Assembly (NCBI RefSeq): GCF_011752625.1
Contig: NZ_VWXD01000007.1
Coordinates: 1-64,000 of the forward strand
Length of the DNA stretch: 64,000 nt
Source: Candidatus Pantoea formicae
GTDB lineage: Bacteria > Pseudomonadota > Gammaproteobacteria > Enterobacterales > Enterobacteriaceae
Direction: 5' to 3'
Positions 25,225 through 34,774 of the stretch are shown here, piece by piece (position 1 is the stretch's first letter; each line of letters begins with the position of its first letter). Both the position numbers and the translations under genes were made by a program. The notes below the pieces were generated by a model. That model was not told where the DNA came from. It did no database searches and saw nothing but the letters and a program-made list of their open reading frames with translations.

Positions 25225-26622
25225 ATGGCAGCTGGAAAGATTGTCCAGATTATCGGCGCCGTAGTTGACGTCGAATTCCCTCAGGACGCGGTACCGCAGG
25301 TATATAGCGCGCTTGAGGTTCAAAATGGTGACGCTCGTCTGGTGCTGGAAGTTCAGCAGCAGCTGGGTGGTGGCGTGGTTCGTACCATCGCCATGGGTAC
25401 TTCTGATGGCCTGAAGCGCGGTCTGCAAGTTACCGACCTGAAAAAACCGATCCAGGTACCGGTTGGTAAAGCAACCCTCGGCCGTATCATGAACGTATTG
25501 GGCGAACCAATCGACATGAAAGGCGACCTGCAGAATGATGACGGCACCACCGTAGAGGTTTCCTCTATTCACCGTGCTGCGCCTTCTTATGAAGATCAGT
25601 CTAACTCGCAAGAGCTGCTGGAAACCGGCATCAAGGTTATCGACCTGATGTGTCCGTTCGCTAAGGGCGGTAAAGTCGGTCTGTTCGGTGGTGCGGGTGT
25701 AGGTAAAACCGTAAACATGATGGAGCTGATCCGTAACATTGCGGCTGAGCACTCAGGTTACTCGGTATTTGCCGGTGTGGGTGAGCGTACTCGTGAGGGT
25801 AACGACTTCTACCACGAAATGACTGACTCCAACGTTATCGATAAAGTAGCGCTGGTGTATGGCCAGATGAACGAGCCGCCGGGTAACCGTCTGCGCGTAG
25901 CACTGACCGGTCTGACCATGGCGGAAAAATTCCGTGATGAAGGCCGTGACGTTCTGCTGTTCATCGACAACATCTACCGTTACACCCTGGCCGGTACTGA
26001 AGTATCAGCACTGCTGGGTCGTATGCCATCTGCGGTAGGCTACCAGCCAACGCTGGCAGAAGAGATGGGTGTGTTGCAGGAGCGTATTACCTCCACCAAG
26101 ACCGGTTCAATCACCTCTGTTCAGGCCGTTTACGTCCCTGCGGATGACTTGACTGACCCGTCACCAGCAACCACCTTTGCTCACTTGGACTCAACCGTTA
26201 CGCTGAGCCGTCAGATCGCCTCTCTGGGTATCTACCCAGCTGTTGACCCGCTGGATTCAACCAGCCGTCAGCTGGATCCACTGATCGTGGGTCAGGAGCA
26301 CTATGACGTTGCGCGTGGCGTGCAGTCTCTGCTGCAGCGTTACCAGGAGCTGAAAGACATCATCGCCATCCTCGGTATGGACGAGCTGTCTGAAGAAGAC
26401 AAACTGTTGGTGGCACGTGCGCGTAAGATTCAGCGCTTCCTGTCTCAGCCGTTCTTCGTTGCTGAAGTCTTCACTGGTTCTCCAGGTAAGTACGTGACCC
26501 TGAAAGACACGATTCGTGGCTTCAAAGGCATCATGGAAGGCGAATTCGACCACCTGCCAGAGCAGGCGTTCTACATGGTCGGCGCTATCGAAGAAGCTGT
26601 AGAAAAAGCGAAGAAACTGTAA
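25225..26622 (+). CDS. atpD: ATP synthase F1 subunit beta (catalytic)
   Basis: A 465-residue catalytic subunit. Walker A GGAGVGKT is at 155-162, the catalytic Glu in GVGERTREGND follows near residue 186, and the Walker B segment is VLLFIDNIYRYTLAGTE. Five extra residues relative to E. coli (460) lie near residues 102-113 (LQNDDGTTVEVS), a surface loop before the P-loop. Preceded by GTAGAGGATT. Confidence 0.98.
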   Translation: MAAGKIVQIIGAVVDVEFPQDAVPQVYSALEVQNGDARLVLEVQQQLGGGVVRTIAMGTSDGLKRGLQVTDLKKPIQVPVGKATLGRIMNVLGEPIDMKGDLQNDDGTTVEVSSIHRAAPSYEDQSNSQELLETGIKVIDLMCPFAKGGKVGLFGGAGVGKTVNMMELIRNIAAEHSGYSVFAGVGERTREGNDFYHEMTDSNVIDKVALVYGQMNEPPGNRLRVALTGLTMAEKFRDEGRDVLLFIDNIYRYTLAGTEVSALLGRMPSAVGYQPTLAEEMGVLQERITSTKTGSITSVQAVYVPADDLTDPSPATTFAHLDSTVTLSRQIASLGIYPAVDPLDSTSRQLDPLIVGQEHYDVARGVQSLLQRYQELKDIIAILGMDELSEEDKLLVARARKIQRFLSQPFFVAEVFTGSPGKYVTLKDTIRGFKGIMEGEFDHLPEQAFYMVGAIEEAVEKAKKL

Positions 26623-26646
26623 TAACGGTTTCCCAGGAGGAATAGT

Positions 26647-27066
26647 ATGGCTATGACTTATCATCTGGACGTTGTCAGCGCGGAGCAACAAATGTTCTCC
26701 GGTCTGGTTGAGCGTATCCAGGTGTCAGGTAGCGAAGGTGAGCTGGGTATTTACCCTGGCCACGCCCCGCTGCTGACAGCCATCAAGCCTGGTATGATTC
26801 GCATCGTTAAACAGCACGGCGAAGAGGAGTATATTTACCTCTCTGGCGGCGTGCTGGAAGTACAGCCGGGTAGCACTACCGTTCTGGCCGACACTGCGAT
26901 CCGCGGTGAAGACCTCGACGAAGCGCGCGCGCTGGAAGCGAAACGCAAAGCAGAAGAGCACATGAACAGCAGCCACGGTGACGTGGACTATGCTCAGGCC
27001 TCTGCGGAGCTGGCGAAAGCTATCGCGAAACTGCGTGTAATCGAGCTGACCAAGAAAGCGATGTAA
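26647..27066 (+). CDS. atpC: ATP synthase F1 subunit epsilon
   Basis: A 139-residue subunit that joins gamma to the c-ring and inhibits ATP hydrolysis by its C-terminal helices. The N-terminal beta-sandwich has GSEGELGIYPGHAPLLTAIKPG; the helical hairpin ends AKLRVIELTKKAM. Same length as E. coli. Last gene of the operon, followed by a strong terminator. Confidence 0.97.
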   Translation: MAMTYHLDVVSAEQQMFSGLVERIQVSGSEGELGIYPGHAPLLTAIKPGMIRIVKQHGEEEYIYLSGGVLEVQPGSTTVLADTAIRGEDLDEARALEAKRKAEEHMNSSHGDVDYAQASAELAKAIAKLRVIELTKKAM

Positions 27067-27088
27067 TCAGGCTTTATGCGTCACGAAA

Positions 27089-27117
27089 TGCCAGCCCATT
27101 GGGTTGGCATTTTTTTT
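27089..27117 (+). terminator. atp operon terminator
   Basis: TGCCAGCCC (27089-27097) pairs with GGGTTGGCA (27101-27109) with one G-T wobble and a 3-nt loop, followed by eight T. Located 23 nt after atpC. Confidence 0.92.
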
Positions 27118-27333
27118 GCGCGCGATAAATCGCCCCGCTTTGGGTGAGTGCGATGTTGTCGTGCTCAGCCGACCGATTGCATCGGCAAAATGCATCGTGT
27201 GATGTCCAGGCCGGAACTGGTTTTATCCCCGATCATCCTTTCATCTTTATCCGCTAATTTCGTCCCGAGAAAAATGTAGTAATCTCAGGGGTAAACCTTA
27301 CACTTTCGAAAGTTAAATTGAGTCTGGATAGTT

Positions 27334-28704
27334 ATGTCTACAAGCGCGATGAGTGTGGTGATCCTGGCCGCTGGCAAAGGCACCCGAATGTATTCCGATC
27401 TGCCGAAAGTTCTGCATACCCTGGCAGGCAAACCGATGGTTCAGCATGTGATCGATGCCGCGACCGGCCTCGGTGCCCAGCAGTTGCATCTGGTCTATGG
27501 CCACGGCGGCGATCTGCTTAAAGAGAAGCTGGCACATAACACCCTTAACTGGGTATTGCAGGCTGAACAGCTGGGAACGGGCCATGCGATGCAGCAGGCG
27601 GCACCTTTCTTTGCTGATGACGAAGATATTTTGATGCTGTACGGCGACGTACCGCTGATCTCCCAACCGACATTGCAACGCCTGCGTGATGCCAAACCCG
27701 AGGGCGGCATCGGTTTGCTGACGGTGGTGCTGGATAATCCAACCGGTTATGGGCGCATTGTGCGTGAAAACGGCACGGTGACGGGCATTGTTGAGCAAAA
27801 AGATGCCTCAGCAGAACAGCTGAAAATCCCTGAGATCAACACCGGCATTCTGATTGCTAACGGCGGGGACTTAAAACGCTGGTTAGCACAGCTGAATAAC
27901 AACAATGCGCAGGGTGAATTCTATATCACCGATATCATTGCCATGGCGCATCATGAAGGCCGCGTGATCAATGCGGTGCATCCAGCCCGTATCAGCGAAA
28001 CCGATGGCGTGAACAATCGTCTGCAGCTGACCACGCTTGAGCGCGCCTATCAGAGCGAGCGGGCAGAACAACTGCTGCTGGCGGGTGTCATGCTGCGCGA
28101 TCCTGCTCGCTTCGACCTGCGCGGTACGTTGCAACATGGGCGTGACGTCGAGATCGATACCAACGTTATCATTGAAGGCACGGTGACATTGGGCAACCGC
28201 GTTAAAATAGGCGCTGGGTGCATCATCAAAAACAGCGTGATTGGCGATGATTGCGAAATCAGCCCTTATTCAGTCATCGAAGATGCCTCCTTAGCCGCTG
28301 CCTGCACCGTAGGCCCGTTCGCGCGTCTGCGCCCTGGCAGCGAGTTGGCGGAAGAGGCACACGTCGGCAATTTCGTTGAGATGAAAAAAGCCACTTTGGG
28401 CAAAGGCTCTAAGGCCGGTCATCTTTCTTATCTCGGTGACGCGGAAATTGGCGCGGGCGTGAACATCGGTGCAGGCACCATTACCTGTAACTACGATGGC
28501 GCGAATAAATCGAAGACCATTATCGGCGACAACGTGTTTGTTGGCTCCGATACACAACTGGTCGCGCCGGTTACGGTCGCGGCGGGTGCCACTATTGCAG
28601 CAGGCACCACGGTCATGAAAGACGTGCTGGCTGACGATCTGGTCTATAACCGTAAAGAACAAAATCAGAAGTCTGGCTGGCAGCGTCCGGTTAAGAAGAA
28701 ATAA
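27334..28704 (+). CDS. glmU: Bifunctional GlcN-1-P acetyltransferase / GlcNAc-1-P uridyltransferase GlmU
   Basis: A 456-residue enzyme making UDP-GlcNAc for peptidoglycan and LPS. The N-terminal uridyltransferase Rossmann domain carries LAAGKGTRMYSDLPKVLH (residues 11-28). The C-terminal half is a left-handed beta helix of hexapeptide repeats with the acetyltransferase site (GHLSYLGDAEIGAGVNIGAG near 363-382). Length equals E. coli. It is followed by glmS, separated by an ERIC element. Confidence 0.97.
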   Translation: MSTSAMSVVILAAGKGTRMYSDLPKVLHTLAGKPMVQHVIDAATGLGAQQLHLVYGHGGDLLKEKLAHNTLNWVLQAEQLGTGHAMQQAAPFFADDEDILMLYGDVPLISQPTLQRLRDAKPEGGIGLLTVVLDNPTGYGRIVRENGTVTGIVEQKDASAEQLKIPEINTGILIANGGDLKRWLAQLNNNNAQGEFYITDIIAMAHHEGRVINAVHPARISETDGVNNRLQLTTLERAYQSERAEQLLLAGVMLRDPARFDLRGTLQHGRDVEIDTNVIIEGTVTLGNRVKIGAGCIIKNSVIGDDCEISPYSVIEDASLAAACTVGPFARLRPGSELAEEAHVGNFVEMKKATLGKGSKAGHLSYLGDAEIGAGVNIGAGTITCNYDGANKSKTIIGDNVFVGSDTQLVAPVTVAAGATIAAGTTVMKDVLADDLVYNRKEQNQKSGWQRPVKKK

Positions 28705-28746
28705 ACAAATTTTAAGGGCTGGCAAAGATCAGCTCGTGAGAAAAAG

Positions 28747-28870
28747 CTACCCGAAATAATTCGAGTTTCAGGAAGGCGGCAAGTGCATGAATCCTCAGGA
28801 GCTTACTGAAGTAAGTGACTGAGGTGAATGCACGTAGCCAACGCACCTGAAATTTGAAGTATGAAGGGTA
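28747..28870. repeat. ERIC/IRU element (full length)
   Basis: A 124-bp imperfect palindrome from TACCCGAAATAATTCGAG to TGAAGTATGAAGGGTA, with the ERIC core AAGTAAGTGACTGAGGTGAA. This is the size and sequence of the enterobacterial repetitive intergenic consensus. It fills most of the glmU-glmS gap and would be transcribed in the glmUS mRNA. Confidence 0.92.
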
Positions 28871-28954
28871 GATCCCCCACTCTCTACAAGGCTCGGGGAA
28901 AATCAGGTCAGATGACAACGCAATGGCCGAAAGCCATGAAGTCAGGAAACTATT

Positions 28955-30784
28955 ATGTGTGGAATTGTTGGTGCAGTAGCGCAGCGTGACATCGCAGAAA
29001 TTCTGCTGGAAGGTCTGCGTCGTCTTGAGTATCGCGGTTATGACTCTGCCGGTCTGGCAGTGGTTGACGCGCAGGGCCATATGACGCGCCTGCGTCGTCT
29101 GGGGAAAGTGGCAAATCTGGCCGAAGCGGCAGAACAGCAGCCGCTGATTGGTGGCACCGGTATCGCTCATACGCGTTGGGCAACTCATGGTGAGCCATCA
29201 GAAGCCAATGCGCATCCGCATGTCTCTGAGCACATCATCATCGTGCACAACGGCATCATTGAGAACCATGAGCCACTGCGTGCGCAGATGATTGAGCGCG
29301 GTTATACCTTTGCTTCAGAAACCGACACCGAAGTGGTGGCACACCTGGTGCACTGGGAGCAGAAGCAGGGGGGCACGCTGCGCGAAGTGGTGCTGCGCGT
29401 GATCCCGCAACTGCGTGGTGCTTATGGCATGGTGATCATGGACAGTCGCGATCCGTCCGTGCTGGTGGCCGCCCGTTCTGGTAGCCCATTGGTGATTGGC
29501 CGTGGCGTGGGTGAAAACTTTATCGCTTCTGACCAACTGGCACTGCTGCCGGTGACCCGCCGCTTTATGTACCTGGAAGAGGGCGATATTGCGGAGATTA
29601 CGCGCCGTGAAGTCACTATCATCGATCGTGATGGTAAGCCAGCCAAACGCGCGGAAATCGAATCCACCGCGCAGTACGATGCTGGTGATAAAGGTGCCTA
29701 TCGTCACTACATGCAGAAAGAGATCTACGAGCAGCCGAACGCGATTAAAAACACCATCACCGGTCGCTTTAATCACGGGCAGATCGATCTCAGCGAGTTG
29801 GGTGCCAATGCCGAAGCGCTGCTGAGCAAAGTTGAGCATATCCAGATTATCGCCTGCGGCACCTCGTATAACTCCGGAATGGTGTCGCGCTACTGGTTTG
29901 AGTCACTGGCCAACATTCCTTGCGATGTGGAAATCGCCTCTGAATTCCGCTATCGCAAATCCGCCGTGCGTAAAAACAGCCTGCTGATCACCCTGTCGCA
30001 ATCGGGTGAAACCGCCGATACGCTAGCCGCGCTGCGTCTGTCAAAAGAACTGGGTTATCTCGGTTCGCTGGCCATCTGTAACGTTGCCGGTTCTTCGCTG
30101 GTGCGTGAATCCGATCTGGCGCTGATGACCAAAGCCGGCACCGAAATTGGAGTGGCCTCCACTAAAGCCTTCACCACCCAGTTGGCGGTGTTGCTGATGC
30201 TGGTGGCGAAACTCGGCCGTCTGCACGGTATGAAGCCGGAAACAGAGCATGAGATTGTACATGCGCTTCAGGCATTGCCAAGCCGCATTGAGCAGATGTT
30301 GGCGCAGGACAAAGTGATTGAAAGCCTGGCGGAAGGTTTCTCTGACAAGCATCATGCGCTGTTCCTGGGTCGTGGCGATCAGTATCCGATCGCGATGGAA
30401 GGCGCGCTGAAGCTGAAAGAGATCTCCTATATTCATGCTGAAGCCTACGCAGCCGGAGAGCTCAAACATGGCCCGCTGGCGCTGATTGATGCCGATATGC
30501 CGGTCATCGTCGTCGCGCCGAATAACGAGCTGCTGGAGAAGCTGAAATCCAACATCGAAGAGGTGCGCGCGCGTGGCGGTCTGCTGTATGTGTTTGCCGA
30601 CCAGGATGCGGGTTTCACCGACAGCGATGGCATGAAAATCATCTCTCTGCCGCACGTAGAGGAAGTGATTGCCCCGATCTTCTACACCGTGCCATTGCAG
30701 CTGCTTTCGTATCACGTTGCGCTGATTAAAGGCACTGATGTTGACCAGCCACGTAACCTGGCGAAATCGGTTACCGTTGAATAA
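28955..30784 (+). CDS. glmS: Glucosamine-6-phosphate synthase GlmS
   Basis: A 609-residue enzyme that converts fructose-6-P and glutamine to GlcN-6-P, the entry step to amino sugars. The N-terminal glutaminase domain starts MCGIVGAV with nucleophile Cys1 after Met removal. Two SIS domains follow (ACGTSYNSG near 300, FLGRGDQYPIAMEGALKLKE near 472), and the C-terminal end PRNLAKSVTVE is conserved. In E. coli glmS is controlled by the sRNAs GlmZ/GlmY after RNase E cleavage of glmUS; no glmS ribozyme is expected or seen. Confidence 0.97.
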   Translation: MCGIVGAVAQRDIAEILLEGLRRLEYRGYDSAGLAVVDAQGHMTRLRRLGKVANLAEAAEQQPLIGGTGIAHTRWATHGEPSEANAHPHVSEHIIIVHNGIIENHEPLRAQMIERGYTFASETDTEVVAHLVHWEQKQGGTLREVVLRVIPQLRGAYGMVIMDSRDPSVLVAARSGSPLVIGRGVGENFIASDQLALLPVTRRFMYLEEGDIAEITRREVTIIDRDGKPAKRAEIESTAQYDAGDKGAYRHYMQKEIYEQPNAIKNTITGRFNHGQIDLSELGANAEALLSKVEHIQIIACGTSYNSGMVSRYWFESLANIPCDVEIASEFRYRKSAVRKNSLLITLSQSGETADTLAALRLSKELGYLGSLAICNVAGSSLVRESDLALMTKAGTEIGVASTKAFTTQLAVLLMLVAKLGRLHGMKPETEHEIVHALQALPSRIEQMLAQDKVIESLAEGFSDKHHALFLGRGDQYPIAMEGALKLKEISYIHAEAYAAGELKHGPLALIDADMPVIVVAPNNELLEKLKSNIEEVRARGGLLYVFADQDAGFTDSDGMKIISLPHVEEVIAPIFYTVPLQLLSYHVALIKGTDVDQPRNLAKSVTVE

Positions 30785-30796
30785 TCAGTAAAAAGG

Positions 30797-30826
30797 GCGG
30801 GTCTGCAAGGGGCCCGCTTGTATTTT
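30797..30826 (+). terminator. glmS terminator
   Basis: GCGGGTC (30797-30803) pairs with GGCCCGC (30811-30817) with one wobble and a 7-nt loop, followed by TTGTATTTT. It lies 12 nt after the glmS stop and before the Pho boxes. Confidence 0.82.
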
Positions 30827-30831
30827 AGACG

Positions 30832-30849
30832 GTGTCATATAACTGTCAT
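30832..30849 (+). promoter_or_regulatory. Pho box 1 (PhoB site) upstream of pstS
   Basis: GTGTCATATAACTGTCAT has the two 7-bp PhoB half-sites (consensus CTGTCAT) separated by 4 bp; only the first base deviates. Confidence 0.92.
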
Positions 30850-30864
30850 ATTTCGTACATTTCA

Positions 30865-30882
30865 CTGTCATCAAACTGTCCT
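30865..30882 (+). promoter_or_regulatory. Pho box 2 (PhoB site) upstream of pstS
   Basis: CTGTCATCAAACTGTCCT repeats the motif exactly 33 bp (three helical turns) after box 1, so both PhoB dimers lie on one DNA face. In such promoters the proximal box replaces the -35. No good -10 hexamer stands out at the expected place (about 30891-30897). Confidence 0.9.
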
Positions 30883-30961
30883 ATTTTCCCTCCAGCAGCA
30901 ATCACTGACTCCTACTAAAAAAGGCATTGAGCCTGATTTTTTTAAATCCCCTGGAGGGAAC

Positions 30962-32005
30962 ATGACACTGATGCGTACTACCGTAGCCCGAATCCTCGCC
31001 GCCACCTTCGCAGTAAGCGCGGTATCTGCTTTCGCAGCAACCGACCTGACTGGCGCTGGCGGTACATTCCCGGCACCGGTTTATGCCAAGTGGGCAGCAG
31101 AGTATCAGCAAGCCACCGGTAGCAAAATCAACTATCAGGGTATTGGTTCTTCAGGCGGCGTTAAGCAAATCATCGCTAAAACCGTCGATTTCGGTGCGTC
31201 TGATGCACCGTTAAGTGATGCCGATCTGGATAAAAATGGTCTGTTCCAGTTCCCTACCGTTATCGGTGGCGTGGTACTGGCCGTTAACATCCCAGGTATT
31301 AAATCAGGTGAACTGACGCTGGACGGCAAAACCGTTGGCGACATCTACCTGGGTAACATCAAAAAGTGGAACGACCCGGCGATCACTAAACTGAACCCAG
31401 GCGTGAAACTGCCAGACACCAACATCAACGTGGTTCGCCGCGCAGATGGTTCAGGTACCTCTTTCGTGTTCACCAGCTACCTGTCTAAAGTGAACGCAGA
31501 CTGGAACAGCAAAATTGGTAAAGGCAACACCGTTAACTGGCCAACCGGTCTGGGCGGCAAAGGTAACGACGGCGTAGCAGCCTTCGTGCAGCGTCTGCCT
31601 GGTTCAATTGGTTACGTAGAATATGCGTACGCTAAGCAGAACAACCTGACCTACACCAAACTGATGGATGCAGATGGTAAGCCAGTGACGCCAAGCGAAA
31701 CCAGCTTCTCAAACTCTGCTAAAGGCGCAGACTGGAGCAAATCTTTCGCTCAAGACCTGACCTTCCAGAAAGGTGCTGATGCATGGCCAATCTCTTCTAC
31801 CACTTTCATCCTGATCTACAAAGAGCAGGCTGATGCAGCTAAAGGTGCAGAAGTGATGAAGTTCTTCGATTGGGCTTACAAAGGCGGCAGCAAAACTGCA
31901 ACCGCACTGGATTACGCTGCGCTGCCAGAAAGCGTTGCTAACCAGATTCGTACTGCCTGGAAAGCGAACATCAAAGACAGCTCCGGCAAAGCGCTCTACA
32001 AGTAA
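30962..32005 (+). CDS. pstS: Phosphate ABC transporter binding protein PstS
   Basis: A 347-residue periplasmic phosphate-binding protein. Signal peptide residues 1-25 (ending AVSAVSAFA) are followed by ATDLTGAGGTFPAPVYAKW, with the phosphate-contact Thr and Ser. Other binding loops are GIGSSGG and VRRADGSGTSFVF. ATG 30962 sits behind GGAGGGAA; an upstream in-frame extension to 30818 would pass through the Pho boxes. First gene of pstSCAB-phoU, induced by PhoB in phosphate limitation. Confidence 0.97.
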   Translation: MTLMRTTVARILAATFAVSAVSAFAATDLTGAGGTFPAPVYAKWAAEYQQATGSKINYQGIGSSGGVKQIIAKTVDFGASDAPLSDADLDKNGLFQFPTVIGGVVLAVNIPGIKSGELTLDGKTVGDIYLGNIKKWNDPAITKLNPGVKLPDTNINVVRRADGSGTSFVFTSYLSKVNADWNSKIGKGNTVNWPTGLGGKGNDGVAAFVQRLPGSIGYVEYAYAKQNNLTYTKLMDADGKPVTPSETSFSNSAKGADWSKSFAQDLTFQKGADAWPISSTTFILIYKEQADAAKGAEVMKFFDWAYKGGSKTATALDYAALPESVANQIRTAWKANIKDSSGKALYK

Positions 32006-32095
32006 GCGAATGACCCGGTCAGTCTCCCCTGACTGACCAACCCGATGGGCGGCATTGTATGCCGCCCTGAACTTCCTCTGAGAACCGAGAAACTT

Positions 32096-33058
32096 ATGGC
32101 TGCCACTAAGCCGACGTTCAAAGCCCCAGGTAAACAAGGCGACATGATTTTCGGCGCGCTGGTGAAACTTTCTGCGCTTATCGTGTTGTTGTTGATGGGT
32201 GGCATTATCGTCTCCCTGATTTTCTCCTCATGGCCAAGCATCCAGAAATTTGGTTTTTCCTTCTTATGGACCAAAACCTGGGATGCGCCAAACGAACAAT
32301 TTGGTGCGCTGGTACCGATTTACGGCACCCTCGTCACCTCCATCATTGCCCTGATCATCGCCGTGCCGGTGAGCTTTGGCATTGCGCTGTTCCTGACGGA
32401 GCTGGCACCCAACTGGTTGCGTCGCCCGCTGGGTACCGCGATTGAGCTGCTGGCCGCTATCCCGAGTATCGTTTATGGCATGTGGGGCCTGTTTATCTTT
32501 GCTCCGCTGTTCGCCGAGTACTTCCAGACGCCGGTCGGCAACGTGATGTCGAACATTCCGATTGTCGGCACCCTGTTCTCAGGCCCGGCATTCGGTATCG
32601 GTATTCTGGCCGCTGGCGTGATCCTTGCCATCATGATCATTCCGTACATTGCGTCGGTCATGCGTGATGTATTTGAGCAGACGCCGGTGATGATGAAAGA
32701 GTCCGCCTACGGTATTGGTTGCACCACGTGGGAAGTGATCTGGCGCATCGTGCTGCCGTTCACCAAAAACGGTGTAATCGGTGGTGTGATGTTGGGTCTG
32801 GGTCGTGCTCTGGGTGAAACCATGGCGGTGACCTTCATCATCGGTAACACCTACCAGCTCGACAGCGCCTCGCTGTTTATGCCGGGCAACAGTATCACCT
32901 CCGCGCTGGCGAACGAGTTCGCTGAAGCCGAATCCGGTGTGCACGTGGCGGCACTGATGGAACTGGGTCTGATCCTGTTTGTGATTACCTTTATCGTGCT
33001 GGCGATCTCCAAATTGATGATCCTTCGTCTGGCGAAAAGTGAAGGAGCCCGTTCATGA
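32096..33058 (+). CDS. pstC: Phosphate ABC transporter permease PstC
   Basis: A 320-residue inner-membrane permease with six core transmembrane segments. The EAA-loop region that docks on PstB (MMKESAYGIGCTTWEVIWRIVLP) is visible near residues 200-222. Start MAATKPTFKAPGKQGD at ATG 32096 agrees with the family (319 in E. coli). The stop overlaps the pstA ATG by 4 nt. Confidence 0.96.
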   Translation: MAATKPTFKAPGKQGDMIFGALVKLSALIVLLLMGGIIVSLIFSSWPSIQKFGFSFLWTKTWDAPNEQFGALVPIYGTLVTSIIALIIAVPVSFGIALFLTELAPNWLRRPLGTAIELLAAIPSIVYGMWGLFIFAPLFAEYFQTPVGNVMSNIPIVGTLFSGPAFGIGILAAGVILAIMIIPYIASVMRDVFEQTPVMMKESAYGIGCTTWEVIWRIVLPFTKNGVIGGVMLGLGRALGETMAVTFIIGNTYQLDSASLFMPGNSITSALANEFAEAESGVHVAALMELGLILFVITFIVLAISKLMILRLAKSEGARS

Positions 33059-33942
33059 CTGCTATCGAAATGCATGCTCGTGCTGAGCTGGAAGCCTCGC
33101 GCCGTAAAATGCAGGCACGCCGCAGCGCTAAAAATAAAGTGGCATTGACGCTGTCGATGCTGACTATGGCCTTTGGCCTGTTCTGGCTGGTGTGGATTCT
33201 GTTCACTACCGTCACCAAAGGTATTGATGGTCTGAGCTGGTCACTGTTCACTGAATCAACTCCGCCACCAAACACCGCAGGCGGGGGTTTAGCCAATGCC
33301 CTGGCGGGCAGTGGGTTACTGATCCTGTGGTCAACGGTGATCGGTACGCCGCTGGGCATCATGGCCGGTATCTATCTTGCCGAATATGGCCGTAAGCACT
33401 GGCTGGCTGAAGTGATTCGCTTCATCAATGACATTCTGTTGTCTGCACCGTCGATTGTGGTGGGCCTGTTTGTCTACACCATCGTGGTGGCACAGATGCA
33501 GCACTTCTCTGGCCTGGCAGGTGTGGTAGCACTGGCACTGTTGCAGATTCCTATCGTGATTCGTACCTCGGAAAACATGCTGCGTCTGGTGCCAGACAGC
33601 ATGCGTGAAGCGGCTTATGCACTGGGTACGCCGAAGTGGAAGATGATTTCGGCCATCACGTTGAAAGCCTCGGTATCCGGCATTATCACCGGTGTGCTGC
33701 TGGCTGTTGCGCGTATCGCGGGCGAAACCGCACCGCTGCTGTTTACGGCGCTGTCGAACCAGTTCTGGAGTACCGACATGATGCAGCCGATCGCGAACTT
33801 GCCGGTGACGATTTTCAAATTCGCCATGAGCCCATTTGCCGAGTGGCAAAGCCTGGCATGGGCGGGTGTGTTGATCATTACCCTGTGCGTGCTGCTGCTG
33901 AACATTGTCGCGCGAGTGGTTTTCGCCAAGGGCAAACATTAA
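33055..33942 (+). CDS. pstA: Phosphate ABC transporter permease PstA
   Basis: A 295-residue permease forming the translocation pore with PstC. Hydrophobic segments start near residue 35. The EAA region is REAAYALGTPKWKMISAITLKA near 183-204. It is translationally coupled to pstC (ATGA). The charged N-terminal extension (EMHARAELEASRRKMQARRSAKNK) is cytoplasmic, as in E. coli. Confidence 0.96.
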   Translation: MTAIEMHARAELEASRRKMQARRSAKNKVALTLSMLTMAFGLFWLVWILFTTVTKGIDGLSWSLFTESTPPPNTAGGGLANALAGSGLLILWSTVIGTPLGIMAGIYLAEYGRKHWLAEVIRFINDILLSAPSIVVGLFVYTIVVAQMQHFSGLAGVVALALLQIPIVIRTSENMLRLVPDSMREAAYALGTPKWKMISAITLKASVSGIITGVLLAVARIAGETAPLLFTALSNQFWSTDMMQPIANLPVTIFKFAMSPFAEWQSLAWAGVLIITLCVLLLNIVARVVFAKGKH

Positions 33943-33986
33943 TTTCCCGGCGCGGCTTCGGCGGCGCTGCACATGAGAGATGAGCA

Positions 33987-34760
33987 ATGAGTATGGCAAC
34001 GACTTCTGCCGGTAAAATTCAGGTTCGCAATCTGAACTTCTATTACGGAAAGTTTCACGCTCTGAAGAACATTAACCTGGATATCGCGAAGAACCAGGTC
34101 ACCGCCTTCATCGGACCATCAGGCTGTGGTAAATCCACCCTGCTGCGCACCTTCAACAAAATGTACTCGCTCTATCCAGAGCAGCGTGCTGAAGGTGACA
34201 TTCTGTTGGATGGCGACAATATTCTGGCTTCCCATCAGGATATCGCTCTGCTGCGCGCACGCGTGGGCATGGTGTTCCAGAAGCCTACGCCGTTCCCGAT
34301 GTCGATTTATGACAACATCGCCTTTGGCGTGCGTCTGTTTGAAAAGCTGTCACGTGCCGATATGGACGAGCGTGTGCAGTGGGCGCTGACCAAAGCGGCG
34401 CTGTGGAATGAAACCAAAGACAAGCTGCATCAGAGCGGTTACAGTCTCTCCGGCGGTCAGCAGCAGCGTCTGTGCATCGCACGCGGCATCGCGATTCGCC
34501 CGGAAGTGCTGCTGCTGGATGAACCATGCTCAGCACTCGATCCGATCTCTACCGGTCGTATCGAAGAGCTGATCACCGAGCTGAAGCAGGATTACACCGT
34601 GGTGATCGTGACGCACAACATGCAGCAGGCCGCGCGTTGTTCTGACCATACCGCTTTCATGTATCTGGGCGAGCTGATCGAATTCAGCGATACCGATACA
34701 CTGTTTACCAAGCCCGCGCAGAAGCAGACCGAAGATTACATCACCGGTCGTTACGGCTGA
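33987..34760 (+). CDS. pstB: Phosphate ABC transporter ATPase PstB
   Basis: A 257-residue ATPase of the Pst system. Walker A GPSGCGKST near residue 43, Q-loop VFQKPTPFPMSIYDN, signature LSGGQQQRLCIARG near 153 and Walker B LLLDEPCSALDP near 172. Identical in length to E. coli. Besides transport it takes part with PhoU and PhoR in phosphate signalling. Confidence 0.97.
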   Translation: MSMATTSAGKIQVRNLNFYYGKFHALKNINLDIAKNQVTAFIGPSGCGKSTLLRTFNKMYSLYPEQRAEGDILLDGDNILASHQDIALLRARVGMVFQKPTPFPMSIYDNIAFGVRLFEKLSRADMDERVQWALTKAALWNETKDKLHQSGYSLSGGQQQRLCIARGIAIRPEVLLLDEPCSALDPISTGRIEELITELKQDYTVVIVTHNMQQAARCSDHTAFMYLGELIEFSDTDTLFTKPAQKQTEDYITGRYG

Positions 34761-34774
34761 TTCAGGAGACGCAC

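Noticed and set aside
28705..28954. glmS ribozyme
   Set aside because: Such ribozymes occur in Gram-positive bacteria; the gap is filled by an ERIC element with no ribozyme core.
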